Shown: one piece after another, positions 26,869 through 34,608 of the stretch | Layout: every line of letters starts with the position of its first letter | How positions within the stretch are numbered: position 1 is the first letter of the stretch | Assembly (NCBI GenBank): GCA_026710085.1 | Contig: JAPORT010000095.1 | Location: 1-64,000 of the forward strand | Length of the DNA: 64,000 nucleotides | Source: Flavobacteriaceae bacterium | GTDB taxonomy: Bacteria; Bacteroidota; Bacteroidia; Flavobacteriales; Flavobacteriaceae | Direction of reading: 5' to 3' | Program-made: the position numbers and the translations under genes | Notes under the pieces: model-generated | Told to the model about the DNA's origin: nothing | Seen by the model: only the letters and a program-made list of their open reading frames with translations | Databases searched by the model: none

Positions 26869-27381
26869 TTAATAGATTTTAAATGGAATCGTTGAGTATT
26901 TCTTTAAGATTTGTAAATAATAATCCTTGCATTTTTCATAGCCAAGGTCTGCAAAAATGGCCCCAATCAATGATTCGACTAAGTTTCCATGGATATCATC
27001 ACCAAATTTTGGATGACTTTCACCAATCTGAATGAACTCCATCAATTTCATTTTTTCACCCATTTGATTTAAATGTTTTCTAGAATTAAGTTTGGTTTTT
27101 AATTCAGATGATTCTTTGATTGTTGATGAATGAAAGCGGGTATGGATTTCTTGGATAACGATTAAATTGATGATGGCATCGCCCAAAAATTCCAATCGTT
27201 CAAAATTTAATGGATGTCCAAGCTTGTCTTGTAAATTAGAGGACCCATGAGTGAAAGCTAATCTGTAGATGTCAAGTGTCTTTGAGTGGATATTTAAACC
27301 AAGTCTTTTATTCAATTGACATCTGAATCGCCTCTTGCTAGCGAAACGACTTGAGATCTTCATGATATAATGCTTATTCAT
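26869..27381 (-). CDS. rnc: RNase III catalytic domain protein without dsRNA-binding domain
   Basis: Ribonuclease III cuts double-stranded RNA in rRNA and mRNA processing. This 170-residue product has the signature FERLEFLGDAI with metal-ligand candidates E64 and D68, ELKTKLNSRKHLNQMG, and the second metal motif GNLVESLIGAI with E136. The position usually Asp (E. coli D114) is Asn133. It ends right after the catalytic domain; bacterial RNase III normally has about 230-250 residues and a C-terminal dsRBD, which is absent from the gene and from the 26 bp before the next gene. The neighbouring gene (27395-27955, 13 bp upstream) encodes a divergent RNase III domain with all catalytic residues lost. 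A heterodimer is inferred. Confidence 0.85.
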   Translation of the reverse strand: MNKHYIMKISSRFASKRRFRCQLNKRLGLNIHSKTLDIYRLAFTHGSSNLQDKLGHPLNFERLEFLGDAIINLIVIQEIHTRFHSSTIKESSELKTKLNSRKHLNQMGEKMKLMEFIQIGESHPKFGDDIHGNLVESLIGAIFADLGYEKCKDYYLQILKKYSTIPFKIY

Positions 27382-27394
27382 GATGAGCTATGTA

Positions 27395-27955
27395 CTATAT
27401 AAAATGGGGAGCTACAAAACCGAAACCCGATGCTTTATGTGGGGGCATCGATTTTTCGAGTTTCGACTTATCAACAAAAGCATTTAAAACATGTTGGATG
27501 TAAAATACTTGGGATGGATTATAGCCAAAATCAAGAAATAGTCGACTCATCAAAAGTTTGATGAGTTTTCCTTCCATAAAATGTTTAATCGATGTTGAGG
27601 AGGTTAATTTTTGAGCAATGGAGCTTAGTTGCAATTTTTTTTCAAAAATTTTGATTTGATTTTGATTGCAAAGTAACACTCGTAATTCGGTCAAGTCTCC
27701 TTCATCAGAGTAAGGATATTCTTCAAACACCCATTCTGTAGTCACGGTTCGAATAATAGCATTGCCCATGTAAATCATTTGTTTATTGCTCAGATCAGAT
27801 TTTTTGTTTTTCTCAATGAGGAACAATCGCCAATAAAGGGGTTGTATGTTGAGTGGAATGTTGAGTTGAAAACGGCTACGTAGTTCTTGACAAACTATTT
27901 CAGAAGCGCTAGGCGTGGATGGCTTTTTATTTTGAAAAAGCCTCATAAAATTCAA
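27395..27955 (-). CDS. Catalytically dead RNase III-like protein
   Basis: A 186-residue protein that aligns through its centre with RNase III: SNKQMIYMGNAI against the usual NERLEFLGDAI, then WVFEEYPYSDEGDLTELRVL (typical YPxxDEGxLTxLR), and LFLDFGY against IYLDxGY. The four metal-binding positions read I61, N65, K130 and K133 in my alignment instead of E, D, D, E, so catalysis by this subunit is not expected. It also lacks a dsRBD. It has the N-terminal leader and chromosomal place (four-base overlap with fabF) of normal Bacteroidota rnc, so it may descend from the original rnc, with the active copy at 26869-27381 as its duplicate. A scaffold subunit for that neighbour is the best inference. 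Confidence 0.7.
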   Translation of the reverse strand: MNFMRLFQNKKPSTPSASEIVCQELRSRFQLNIPLNIQPLYWRLFLIEKNKKSDLSNKQMIYMGNAIIRTVTTEWVFEEYPYSDEGDLTELRVLLCNQNQIKIFEKKLQLSSIAQKLTSSTSIKHFMEGKLIKLLMSRLFLDFGYNPSQVFYIQHVLNAFVDKSKLEKSMPPHKASGFGFVAPHFI

Positions 27956-29202
27956 TCTAGTTTTTTAAAGACAAGGCAGGCGTTATGCCCTCCAAATCCA
28001 AAGGTATTCGAAAGGATGTAATGGACTTTTCTTTTCTGGGCTTTATTGAAAGTAAAATTTATTTTTTCATCAAAAGCTTCATCAACTGTATCATGATTGA
28101 TCGTTGGGGGGATTGTTTGATGCTCAATGGAAAGGATACTAGCAATCGATTCAACGGCCCCAGCGGCTCCTAATAAATGACCTGTCATGGATTTTGTAGC
28201 ATTTAAATTCATGGTATAAGTATGGTCTTTAAAAACCGAATGAATCGCATTGGCTTCGGCAATATCTCCCAAAGGAGTGGAGGTTCCATGCGTATTAATC
28301 GAATCAACATCTGTCGTTTTTATATTGGCATCTTTTAAGGCATTTTTCATCACTCTGATGACTCCAGAGCCATCGGGATGAGGAGCAGTCATGTGATAGG
28401 CATCAGAGGTTAATCCAGCACCGACAAATTCAGCAAAAATTTTAGCTCCTCTAGATTTGGCATGTTCATAACTTTCTAATAAAAGAGCTCCAGCTCCTTC
28501 TCCCAATACAAAGCCATCTCGATGTTTGTCATAAGGTCGTGATGCTTTTTGTGGTTCATCATTGCGCGTCGATAGTGCATGCATGGCATTAAATCCACCG
28601 ATACCGGCATAAGTTACAGTCGCTTCAGAACCTCCTGAAAGAATAACATCTGCATAGCCCCATCGAATGTAGTTGAGAGCATCAATTAATGCATGCGAAG
28701 AAGAGGCACAAGCCGAATTTGTTGCAAAATTTGGCCCCCCAAAACCGTGCTTGATGGAAATCAAGCCTGGTGCAATACTAGCAATCATTTTGGGGATTAA
28801 GTAAGGATTAAAGCGAGGATTTTTATCATTTTCAGCGAATTTGATCAACTCATTTTCAAAGGTTCCCAATCCACCGATCCCACCACCCCAAATCACACCA
28901 ATGTTGGCTTTATTTATTTTTGTTAAATCGAGTTCTGAATGTTGTAGTGCTTGATCAGCAGCAATCATGGCCAATTGGCAGAACCGATCCATTTTGCGTG
29001 CGTCTTTTCTCTCAATATACTTGTGGATATCGAGATTTTTAATTTCACAAGCAAACTGTGTTCTGAATTTTGAAGCATCAAAAAGAGTGATTGGTGCTGC
29101 ACCACTAAGGCCTGATTCCAAACCTTTCCAAAAACTAGAAGAATCATTTCCAATTGGGGATAAGACACCCAAACCGGTGACGACAACTCTCCGTGCAGTC
29201 AT
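27952..29202 (-). CDS. fabF: 3-oxoacyl-ACP synthase II
   Basis: Condenses malonyl-ACP with acyl-ACP in fatty acid elongation. 416 residues, normal. Catalytic Cys is in ATNSACASSSHAL, the two His in NTHGTSTPLGD and KSMTGHLLGAAG. C-terminal SNTFGFGGHNACLVF is typical. It lies seven bases after acpP and overlaps the RNase III-like gene by four bases, so fatty acid synthesis, RNase III, IPExxxVDY and pyk form one transcription unit. Confidence 0.97.
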   Translation of the reverse strand: MTARRVVVTGLGVLSPIGNDSSSFWKGLESGLSGAAPITLFDASKFRTQFACEIKNLDIHKYIERKDARKMDRFCQLAMIAADQALQHSELDLTKINKANIGVIWGGGIGGLGTFENELIKFAENDKNPRFNPYLIPKMIASIAPGLISIKHGFGGPNFATNSACASSSHALIDALNYIRWGYADVILSGGSEATVTYAGIGGFNAMHALSTRNDEPQKASRPYDKHRDGFVLGEGAGALLLESYEHAKSRGAKIFAEFVGAGLTSDAYHMTAPHPDGSGVIRVMKNALKDANIKTTDVDSINTHGTSTPLGDIAEANAIHSVFKDHTYTMNLNATKSMTGHLLGAAGAVESIASILSIEHQTIPPTINHDTVDEAFDEKINFTFNKAQKRKVHYILSNTFGFGGHNACLVFKKLD

Positions 29203-29209
29203 GGTAAGC

Positions 29210-29446
29210 TTATGCTTCTTGTTCTTCGATATATTGGATGGCTTGTCCTACAGTAGCAAATTTTTCAGGCTGATCATTAGCAATCTGAATGTTGAATTCC
29301 TTTTCAAATTCCATAACTAATTCAACAATATCTAATGAATCTGCACCCAAATCATTCGTAAAGGAAGCATCTTCAACAACTTCACTCTCATCGACTCCTA
29401 ATTTATCGACTACAATGGCTTTTACTCTTGATTTAATATCAGACAT
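29210..29446 (-). CDS. acpP: Acyl carrier protein
   Basis: A 78-residue acidic carrier for growing acyl chains. The phosphopantetheine site is the Ser in [12 protein letters not shown]. The frame is open to 29491, but ATG 29446 ([15 protein letters not shown]) is the standard start and lies just after a -7 box at 29466-29473, which excludes the longer form. The Sfp-type transferase at 10623 could modify it. Confidence 0.96.
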   Translation of the reverse strand: MSDIKSRVKAIVVDKLGVDESEVVEDASFTNDLGADSLDIVELVMEFEKEFNIQIANDQPEKFATVGQAIQYIEEQEA

Positions 29447-29465
29447 AAGAAAAAATTTAGTGGGA

Positions 29466-29473
29466 CAAATGTA
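29466..29473 (-). promoter_or_regulatory. Putative -7 box of the acpP-fabF-rnc-pyk unit
   Basis: TACATTTG on the minus strand matches TAnnTTTG. The expected leader is about 15 nt to the acpP ATG. Confidence 0.55.
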
Positions 29474-29502
29474 GCAACTTTCAACATACATGATGGTAAA
29501 TG

Positions 29503-29510
29503 ATAAATTT
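29503..29510 (+). promoter_or_regulatory. Putative -7 box of purN
   Basis: TAAATTTG on the plus strand matches TAnnTTTG. It lies only about 30 bp from the divergent acpP box, so the two promoters may compete. A start at ATG 29500 for purN would precede this box. Confidence 0.4.
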
Positions 29511-29538
29511 GTGTTCTATAAATGTTTTGGATATTTCG

Positions 29539-30132
29539 TTGAAAGTGAACCAGAAGACTAATATTGTCCTTTTTGCCTCAGGAGGCGGAAGTAATGTTTT
29601 GCGAATTTGTCAGTATTTTGAAAACAACTCAAAAATTCAAGTAGCAGCCCTTTTTTGTAATAAATCCAACGCAGGTGTTATGGATAGGGTCAAGCCTTTT
29701 GGTATTCCAACGTTTCTTTTTTCGAAGACACAGTTAGAATCAGGTGAAGTGTTGATCAAACTAAAATCGATTGCTCCAAAATTGATTGTACTGGCTGGGT
29801 TTTTGCTCAAACTACCACAACAAATAGTTTCTCAATTTCGTCGAAAAATCATCAATATCCATCCAAGTTTGTTACCCAAATTTGGTGGCAAAGGCATGTA
29901 TGGAATACATGTACATCAAGCCGTTAAAAACAAGGGTGATACTTCTACTGGAATGACGATTCACTATGTTGATGAGCAGTATGATTCAGGAGACATTATT
30001 TTTCAAAAATCGGTAGATATTGCACCAACGGATACCCCAGAAGATATTGCTCAAAAGGTTTTAAAATTGGAGCATTATTACTATGCTAGTGTCATTCATG
30101 CTTTGATTGAGGATCTTCCCTATGATTGGTGA
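29539..30132 (+). CDS. purN: Phosphoribosylglycinamide formyltransferase
   Basis: Third step of purine synthesis: formylation of GAR with 10-formyl-THF. Contains NIVLFASGGGSNVL at the start, VLAGFLLKLPQQIV, the active-site NIHPSLLPKFGGKGMYG (Asn, His) and MTIHYVDEQYDSGDII with the catalytic Asp region. The frame is open to an ATG at 29500, but a -7 box at 29503-29510 favours a TTG at 29539 or GTG at 29545; I use 29539. Its stop overlaps rnhA. Clustered with purF further downstream. Confidence 0.93.
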   Translation: MKVNQKTNIVLFASGGGSNVLRICQYFENNSKIQVAALFCNKSNAGVMDRVKPFGIPTFLFSKTQLESGEVLIKLKSIAPKLIVLAGFLLKLPQQIVSQFRRKIINIHPSLLPKFGGKGMYGIHVHQAVKNKGDTSTGMTIHYVDEQYDSGDIIFQKSVDIAPTDTPEDIAQKVLKLEHYYYASVIHALIEDLPYDW

Positions 30133-30631
30133 AGCAATTATCTATTCTGATGGGGGATGCATTAACAATCCAGGCCCAGGAGCCTATGGAGTTGTATTGG
30201 AAACCAAAACCAACAGTCAAACAGAATCAATGGAATTGATGCAAGCCTATCAAACCACCACCAATAATCGGATGGAATTGATGGGCGTGATTATCGGACT
30301 GAAAAAAGTCAAAGACAACAAAGTAGTGGATGTCTACACGGATTCACGTTATGTTGTCGATGCTATCAATAAAGAATGGGTTTTTCAATGGGAAAAAAAG
30401 GAATTTAAAAACCGAACAAATGCGGATTTATGGCGACGACTTTTAAAAGTATATCGACAGCTGCATCAAGTGAAATTTCATTGGGTCAAAAGCCATGATG
30501 CAAACCCTCGAAATGAGCGGTGCCATCAATTGGCGACATTGGCTATCAAAAAAAAGAACAAAATACGTGATACGGGATATGAAAAAAGGATAAAAAAATG
30601 TAAAGGAATCATGCTATCTGTCATTTTATGA
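30122..30631 (+). CDS. rnhA: Ribonuclease HI with Asp-to-His change at the fourth catalytic position
   Basis: Degrades RNA in RNA-DNA hybrids. The start ATG at 30122 gives MIGEAIIYSDGGCINNPGPG and overlaps the purN stop. Catalytic residues seen are Asp in YSDGG, Glu in NNRMELMGV, Asp in VYTDSRYVV and His in WVKSHDA. The fourth acidic residue, normally Asp in NERCDxLA, is His here (codon CAT at about 30517). This position is known to tolerate substitution better than the other three, so the enzyme is probably still active. Length about 169 residues with a basic C-terminal extension. Confidence 0.9.
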   Translation: MIGEAIIYSDGGCINNPGPGAYGVVLETKTNSQTESMELMQAYQTTTNNRMELMGVIIGLKKVKDNKVVDVYTDSRYVVDAINKEWVFQWEKKEFKNRTNADLWRRLLKVYRQLHQVKFHWVKSHDANPRNERCHQLATLAIKKKNKIRDTGYEKRIKKCKGIMLSVIL

Positions 30632-30701
30632 CCAAAAGCAATCAATGAGTTACAAACAAACCATTTTTGAGATATTCTAGTATTTAATCATACAGACTTT
30701 T

Positions 30702-30709
30702 TATTTTTG
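30702..30709 (+). promoter_or_regulatory. Putative -7 box of the pfkB-type kinase and purF genes
   Basis: TATTTTTG matches TAnnTTTG and ends two bases before the ATG at 30712. Transcription would start at or within the tandem ATG ATG, making this mRNA leaderless or nearly so. Confidence 0.45.
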
Positions 30710-30711
30710 CC

Positions 30712-31674
30712 ATGATGGATAACCTCATCGTTGTCTTTGGTCCCATTGCATACGACGATATCGAAACGCAACATGGAAGAGTAAAAAAAATACTTGGCGG
30801 ATGTGGCGCATACACCTCGGTCGTGGTATCTTCTTACCCTGTAGAGTGTTCATTAATATCAAGGGTTGGAAAAGACTTTCAACAATCAGATAAAGATTTT
30901 TTGATTTCCAAAGGGGTTGATTTAGAGTACTTGGAAATCGATCAAACAGGCAACACACTATTTTGGAGTGGTTGTTATAGTCAAGATTTTGCAAGTCGTT
31001 CCACAAGAGAAACAAAGGTGGGTGTCTTTGCGAATCATGCTCCTATAGTCCCCAAGACCTTAAAAAAGCCAGAAATACTTGTCTTGGGAAATATTTCTCC
31101 CAAAATCCAATGGAGCATTTGGAATCAATTTTCTACAAAACCCCCTTTGACTGTTTTAGATACCATGAACTATTGGATTGATAGTCAACTAAAAAATCTA
31201 AAACAAATCATCAGTAAAGTAGATCTTCTTTCAATCAATAACGAAGAAGCTTTCAGTCTAACGAATGAATCAAGGATACATGATGCAGCTGAAAAATTAA
31301 TGGGTATGGGTCCCCAATATATCATCATAAAAATAGGAGCATATGGAGCTTTTTTATTTTCAAAACATCAGTATGATTATTCGCCAGCATATCCAGTGGA
31401 TCAAACGGCCGATCCTACTGGAGCTGGAGATTGTTTTTTGGGCGGTTTTGTTGGATTTCTATCTGAAACAAAAGACTATTCATTTGAAAACATGAAGCTT
31501 GCCATGCACCATGGAACGGTTTCAGCTTCCTTTGTCGTTGAAGATTTTGGGCTTAGGAATCTCGTTCATTTAACGAAAGCATCAAGAAATACTCGTCTCA
31601 AGCAATACAATACATTGATTCAATTGAAACCCGAACCAAGTCCGCAAGTTTATGAGCGATTCCATCAAGCATGA
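30712..31674 (+). CDS. PfkB-family carbohydrate or nucleoside kinase
   Basis: A 320-residue ribokinase-like protein. Gly-rich N-terminal VFGPIAYDDI and GGCGAYTSVV, a SRVGKDFQQSDKDFL segment and the PfkB signature 2 DPTGAGDCFLGGFVG with catalytic Asp are visible. The substrate cannot be decided; members act on ribose, adenosine and other sugars. It overlaps purF by 23 bp, and the purine-gene setting makes a nucleoside or ribose substrate plausible. ATGs at 30712 and 30715 are tandem. Confidence 0.85.
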   Translation: MMDNLIVVFGPIAYDDIETQHGRVKKILGGCGAYTSVVVSSYPVECSLISRVGKDFQQSDKDFLISKGVDLEYLEIDQTGNTLFWSGCYSQDFASRSTRETKVGVFANHAPIVPKTLKKPEILVLGNISPKIQWSIWNQFSTKPPLTVLDTMNYWIDSQLKNLKQIISKVDLLSINNEEAFSLTNESRIHDAAEKLMGMGPQYIIIKIGAYGAFLFSKHQYDYSPAYPVDQTADPTGAGDCFLGGFVGFLSETKDYSFENMKLAMHHGTVSASFVVEDFGLRNLVHLTKASRNTRLKQYNTLIQLKPEPSPQVYERFHQA

Positions 31675-33550
31675 ATGTGGATTGGCTTTAGTCCATCTCA
31701 AAAAGCCATTGACCTATTATAAATTAAAATATGGCAGCGTTTCTTATGGTTTGAATAAAATTTATTTATTGATGGAAAAGCAACACAATAGGGGGCAAGA
31801 CGGGGCTGGTTTTGCTAGTATTAAGCTCGATATGCAACCTGGTCAACGGTATATCAGTAGGGTTCGATCAAAAGAATCACATCCGATACGAGATATTTTT
31901 AATCGCATCAATGAAAGACTTGAAAACCTATACAGAGAAGAACCAGAACTATGGTATGATCTGGATAAATTAAAATCAAAAATCCCCTACATAGGTGAAG
32001 TCATGTTGGGTCATGTTCGCTATGGGACCTATGGATCCAATAGAATCGAAAATACACACCCTTTCTTACGTCAAAACAACTGGAAACATCGAAATCTCAT
32101 TTTAGCTGGCAATTTTAACATGACGAATGTCACCCAACTCTTTGATAATTTGGTGCAACTCGGTCAACATCCCAAAGAGCGGGCGGATACGGTTACCGTA
32201 TTAGAAAATATAGGGCATTTTTTGGATGAAGCAGTTCAAAAGATTTATAAAACATTAAAAGATGAAGGGGTCTCCAAAGCCAATGCATCTGAAATAATAG
32301 CACAACGTTTGAATATTGCCAAAGTGCTTCGACGAGCATCAAAATACTGGGATGGAGGATATGCCATCGCTGGTTTATTGGGACATGGGGATTCTTTTTT
32401 GTATCGTGATCCCAATGGAATTCGCCCTGCCTTTTATTTCACTGATGATGAAGTGACTGTGGTTGCTTCGGAAAGACCAGCAATACAAACCTCTTTCAAT
32501 CTCTCTTTTGAGGCGATCAAAGAGGTGCCACCAGGTCATGTATTGGTCACTAAAAAAAATGGAAAAACCTCGATTGAAAAAGTCAGAGATTCTGGTCCTA
32601 ATGCATCTTGTTCTTTTGAACGCATTTATTTTTCAAGAGGGAGTGATGCTCAGATCTACAAAGAAAGAAAAAAGCTGGGCAGCATGATTTTTCCTGAAGT
32701 CATCAAGCGTATCCATTATGATTTTGAAAACACCGTTTTTTCATACATCCCCAATACTTCAGAAACTTCATTTTATGGCATGATTGAGGCCGCTCAAGAA
32801 TATTTTAAATCTGAAATTAGGGCCAATCTCAATGCTGGGGAAAAAGTGAATCTTCAAAAAATTGAAGAAATCTTAAAGCTCAATTTACGCATTGAAAAAA
32901 TTGCCATCAAAGATGCCAAATTACGCACCTTCATCACGGAAGATCAGTCTAGAGATGAATTGGTTACCTATATATATGATGTGACTTATGGTATTTTAAA
33001 GCCAACGGATACTCTTGTCATCATCGATGATAGTATTGTTAGAGGAACCACCCTGCAAAAGAGTATTTTGATGATGTTAGATCGGCTCAAACCAAAAAAA
33101 ATCCTCGTTATTTCAAGTGCCCCTCAAATAAGGTATCCCGATTGTTATGGTATTGATATGGCAAAAATTGGACAATTTATTGCTTTTAGAGCTGCATTAG
33201 AACTTCACAAGGATCGAGGGACTTTTGTTGATGTGACCACGCGTGTTTATAATCTATGTCGGAAAGCATTAAAACAGAAAAATCCAATCAAGGAAAATTA
33301 TGTCAAACAAATCTATCAAGATTTTACTTCCGAACAGATTTCAGATAAAATTGCCTCAATCGTCAAAGCCAATGATGTTAATGCTGAAGTGGAAGTCATT
33401 TTCCAAAAACTTGAGAATTTGCATCAATGTTGTCCCGATCATCAAGGAGATTGGTATTTTACAGGCAATTACCCAACGAAAGGAGGTAATCGAGTCGTGA
33501 ATCAAGCCTTTGTTCATTTTTATGAGGGCAAGTCACAACGTTCCTACTGA
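31652..33550 (+). CDS. purF: Amidophosphoribosyltransferase (long Bacteroidota form)
   Basis: First committed step of purine synthesis: PRPP plus glutamine gives phosphoribosylamine. The class II glutaminase domain begins MSDSIKHECGLALV with candidate nucleophile Cys9; removal of eight residues would expose it. HNRGQDGAGFAS and GHVRYGTYGSN follow. The phosphoribosyltransferase PRPP loop is VIIDDSIVRGTTLQKS (about 455). At 632 residues it is longer than the E. coli enzyme (about 505), with inserts and a C-terminal extension as in other Bacteroidota. Overlaps the kinase gene. Confidence 0.93.
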   Translation: MSDSIKHECGLALVHLKKPLTYYKLKYGSVSYGLNKIYLLMEKQHNRGQDGAGFASIKLDMQPGQRYISRVRSKESHPIRDIFNRINERLENLYREEPELWYDLDKLKSKIPYIGEVMLGHVRYGTYGSNRIENTHPFLRQNNWKHRNLILAGNFNMTNVTQLFDNLVQLGQHPKERADTVTVLENIGHFLDEAVQKIYKTLKDEGVSKANASEIIAQRLNIAKVLRRASKYWDGGYAIAGLLGHGDSFLYRDPNGIRPAFYFTDDEVTVVASERPAIQTSFNLSFEAIKEVPPGHVLVTKKNGKTSIEKVRDSGPNASCSFERIYFSRGSDAQIYKERKKLGSMIFPEVIKRIHYDFENTVFSYIPNTSETSFYGMIEAAQEYFKSEIRANLNAGEKVNLQKIEEILKLNLRIEKIAIKDAKLRTFITEDQSRDELVTYIYDVTYGILKPTDTLVIIDDSIVRGTTLQKSILMMLDRLKPKKILVISSAPQIRYPDCYGIDMAKIGQFIAFRAALELHKDRGTFVDVTTRVYNLCRKALKQKNPIKENYVKQIYQDFTSEQISDKIASIVKANDVNAEVEVIFQKLENLHQCCPDHQGDWYFTGNYPTKGGNRVVNQAFVHFYEGKSQRSY

Positions 33551-33598
33551 ACCAAAATTTGAACTACTTGAGGGTTAAACTTCTGAATCAGAGGTGAT

Positions 33599-34237
33599 TC
33601 AGCCAATAATGCTTTGACGTCTTTTTTCAATCTTGTCCCAATCGATAATGTTAAAAAAGGCAGCAATATAATCGGGCCTTCTATTTTGGTAATTGAGATA
33701 ATAGGCATGTTCCCAAACATCCAAACCTAAAATGGGTGTGCAATCACAACCAACTCCAGGCATTAGGGGATTATCTTGATTAGCCGTAGAACAAATACAT
33801 AGAGTGCCGTCTTTCGAAGAACATAACCAAGCCCACCCAGATCCAAAAACACTTGCAGCTGCTTTAGAAAACTGGGCTTTAAATTCCTCATAGGAACCAA
33901 AACTAGAATTGATCGCTTCGGATAAATGAGAAACGGGATGTCTTTCGGGAGGACTTCCTAGAGAGATAAGTTGTCCTTCTGGGCATAAGCTTTCCCAAAA
34001 TAAATTGTGATTATAGTATCCCCCAGCATTATTTCGAAGGGCTTTATTTTCCAAATCTAACTTGGCTAGAATCTCTTCGATTGATTGATTCGCCAATTCT
34101 GTGTTTTCAATAGCGGCATTGAGATTTGCTGTATAAGCTGCATGATGCTTGGTATGGTGAATTTTCATGGTCTCGGCATCAAAATGTGGCTCTAATGCAT
34201 CATAGGAATAAGGTAATTGAGGTAAGTTGAAAGCCAT
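33599..34237 (-). CDS. sodB: Superoxide dismutase (Fe/Mn family)
   Basis: Converts superoxide to oxygen and peroxide. The start ATG at 34237 ([20 protein letters not shown]) gives 212 residues; the open frame reaches 34411 but the extra part covers the promoter. Metal ligands: His in MKIHHTKHH, His in YYNHNLFWE, Asp and His in [26 protein letters not shown] is also typical. Fe versus Mn use cannot be decided by eye; no signal peptide. Convergent with purF, the stops 49 bp apart. Confidence 0.95.
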   Translation of the reverse strand: MAFNLPQLPYSYDALEPHFDAETMKIHHTKHHAAYTANLNAAIENTELANQSIEEILAKLDLENKALRNNAGGYYNHNLFWESLCPEGQLISLGSPPERHPVSHLSEAINSSFGSYEEFKAQFSKAAASVFGSGWAWLCSSKDGTLCICSTANQDNPLMPGVGCDCTPILGLDVWEHAYYLNYQNRRPDYIAAFFNIIDWDKIEKRRQSIIG

Positions 34238-34608
34238 AGTATTTGAATTTGATATGTTCAATAGCAAAACTACAAAATACCTCGAGATTTCAATGATTCT
34301 AGATAATGATTTTTGAGAATTCGACACGCTTTGAAAAAGGGAAAGGCAAAAAACTTTAATTTTATCATCGAATAAGTACGAAAGGATTCCACTACTTAGA
34401 GTTTGGGTCATGGTTCAAAATTGGGTTATTAATAGGCTGATGAAAACAAACCTCAAAATGGTTGACGGTAGACTCAAAAAAATAATAAAACCAATGTTTT
34501 GGTTGCGGGTCATTCGAAGAGAGCGTTGGGATGGTTCGATTTTGCATCAATGACGGTTGATAAGATACCACGATTTGATATGTTTTTTACTTCAAAAAAC
34601 AATATAAT
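34238..34608. other. 371-bp divergent gap between sod and the AddA-like gene
   Basis: Contains the sod -7 box. I see no clear promoter for the helicase gene, no RNA gene and no small ORF with coding character. Confidence 0.45.
34265..34272 (-). promoter_or_regulatory. Putative -7 box of the superoxide dismutase gene
   Basis: TAGTTTTG on the minus strand matches TAnnTTTG and predicts a leader of about 23 nt before ATG 34237. Confidence 0.5.

Noticed and set aside
33583..33602. Hairpin CTGAATCA/TGATTCAG between convergent purF and sod
   Set aside because: The stem is good but there is no T run on either strand and it overlaps the sod stop codon, so I do not call a terminator.
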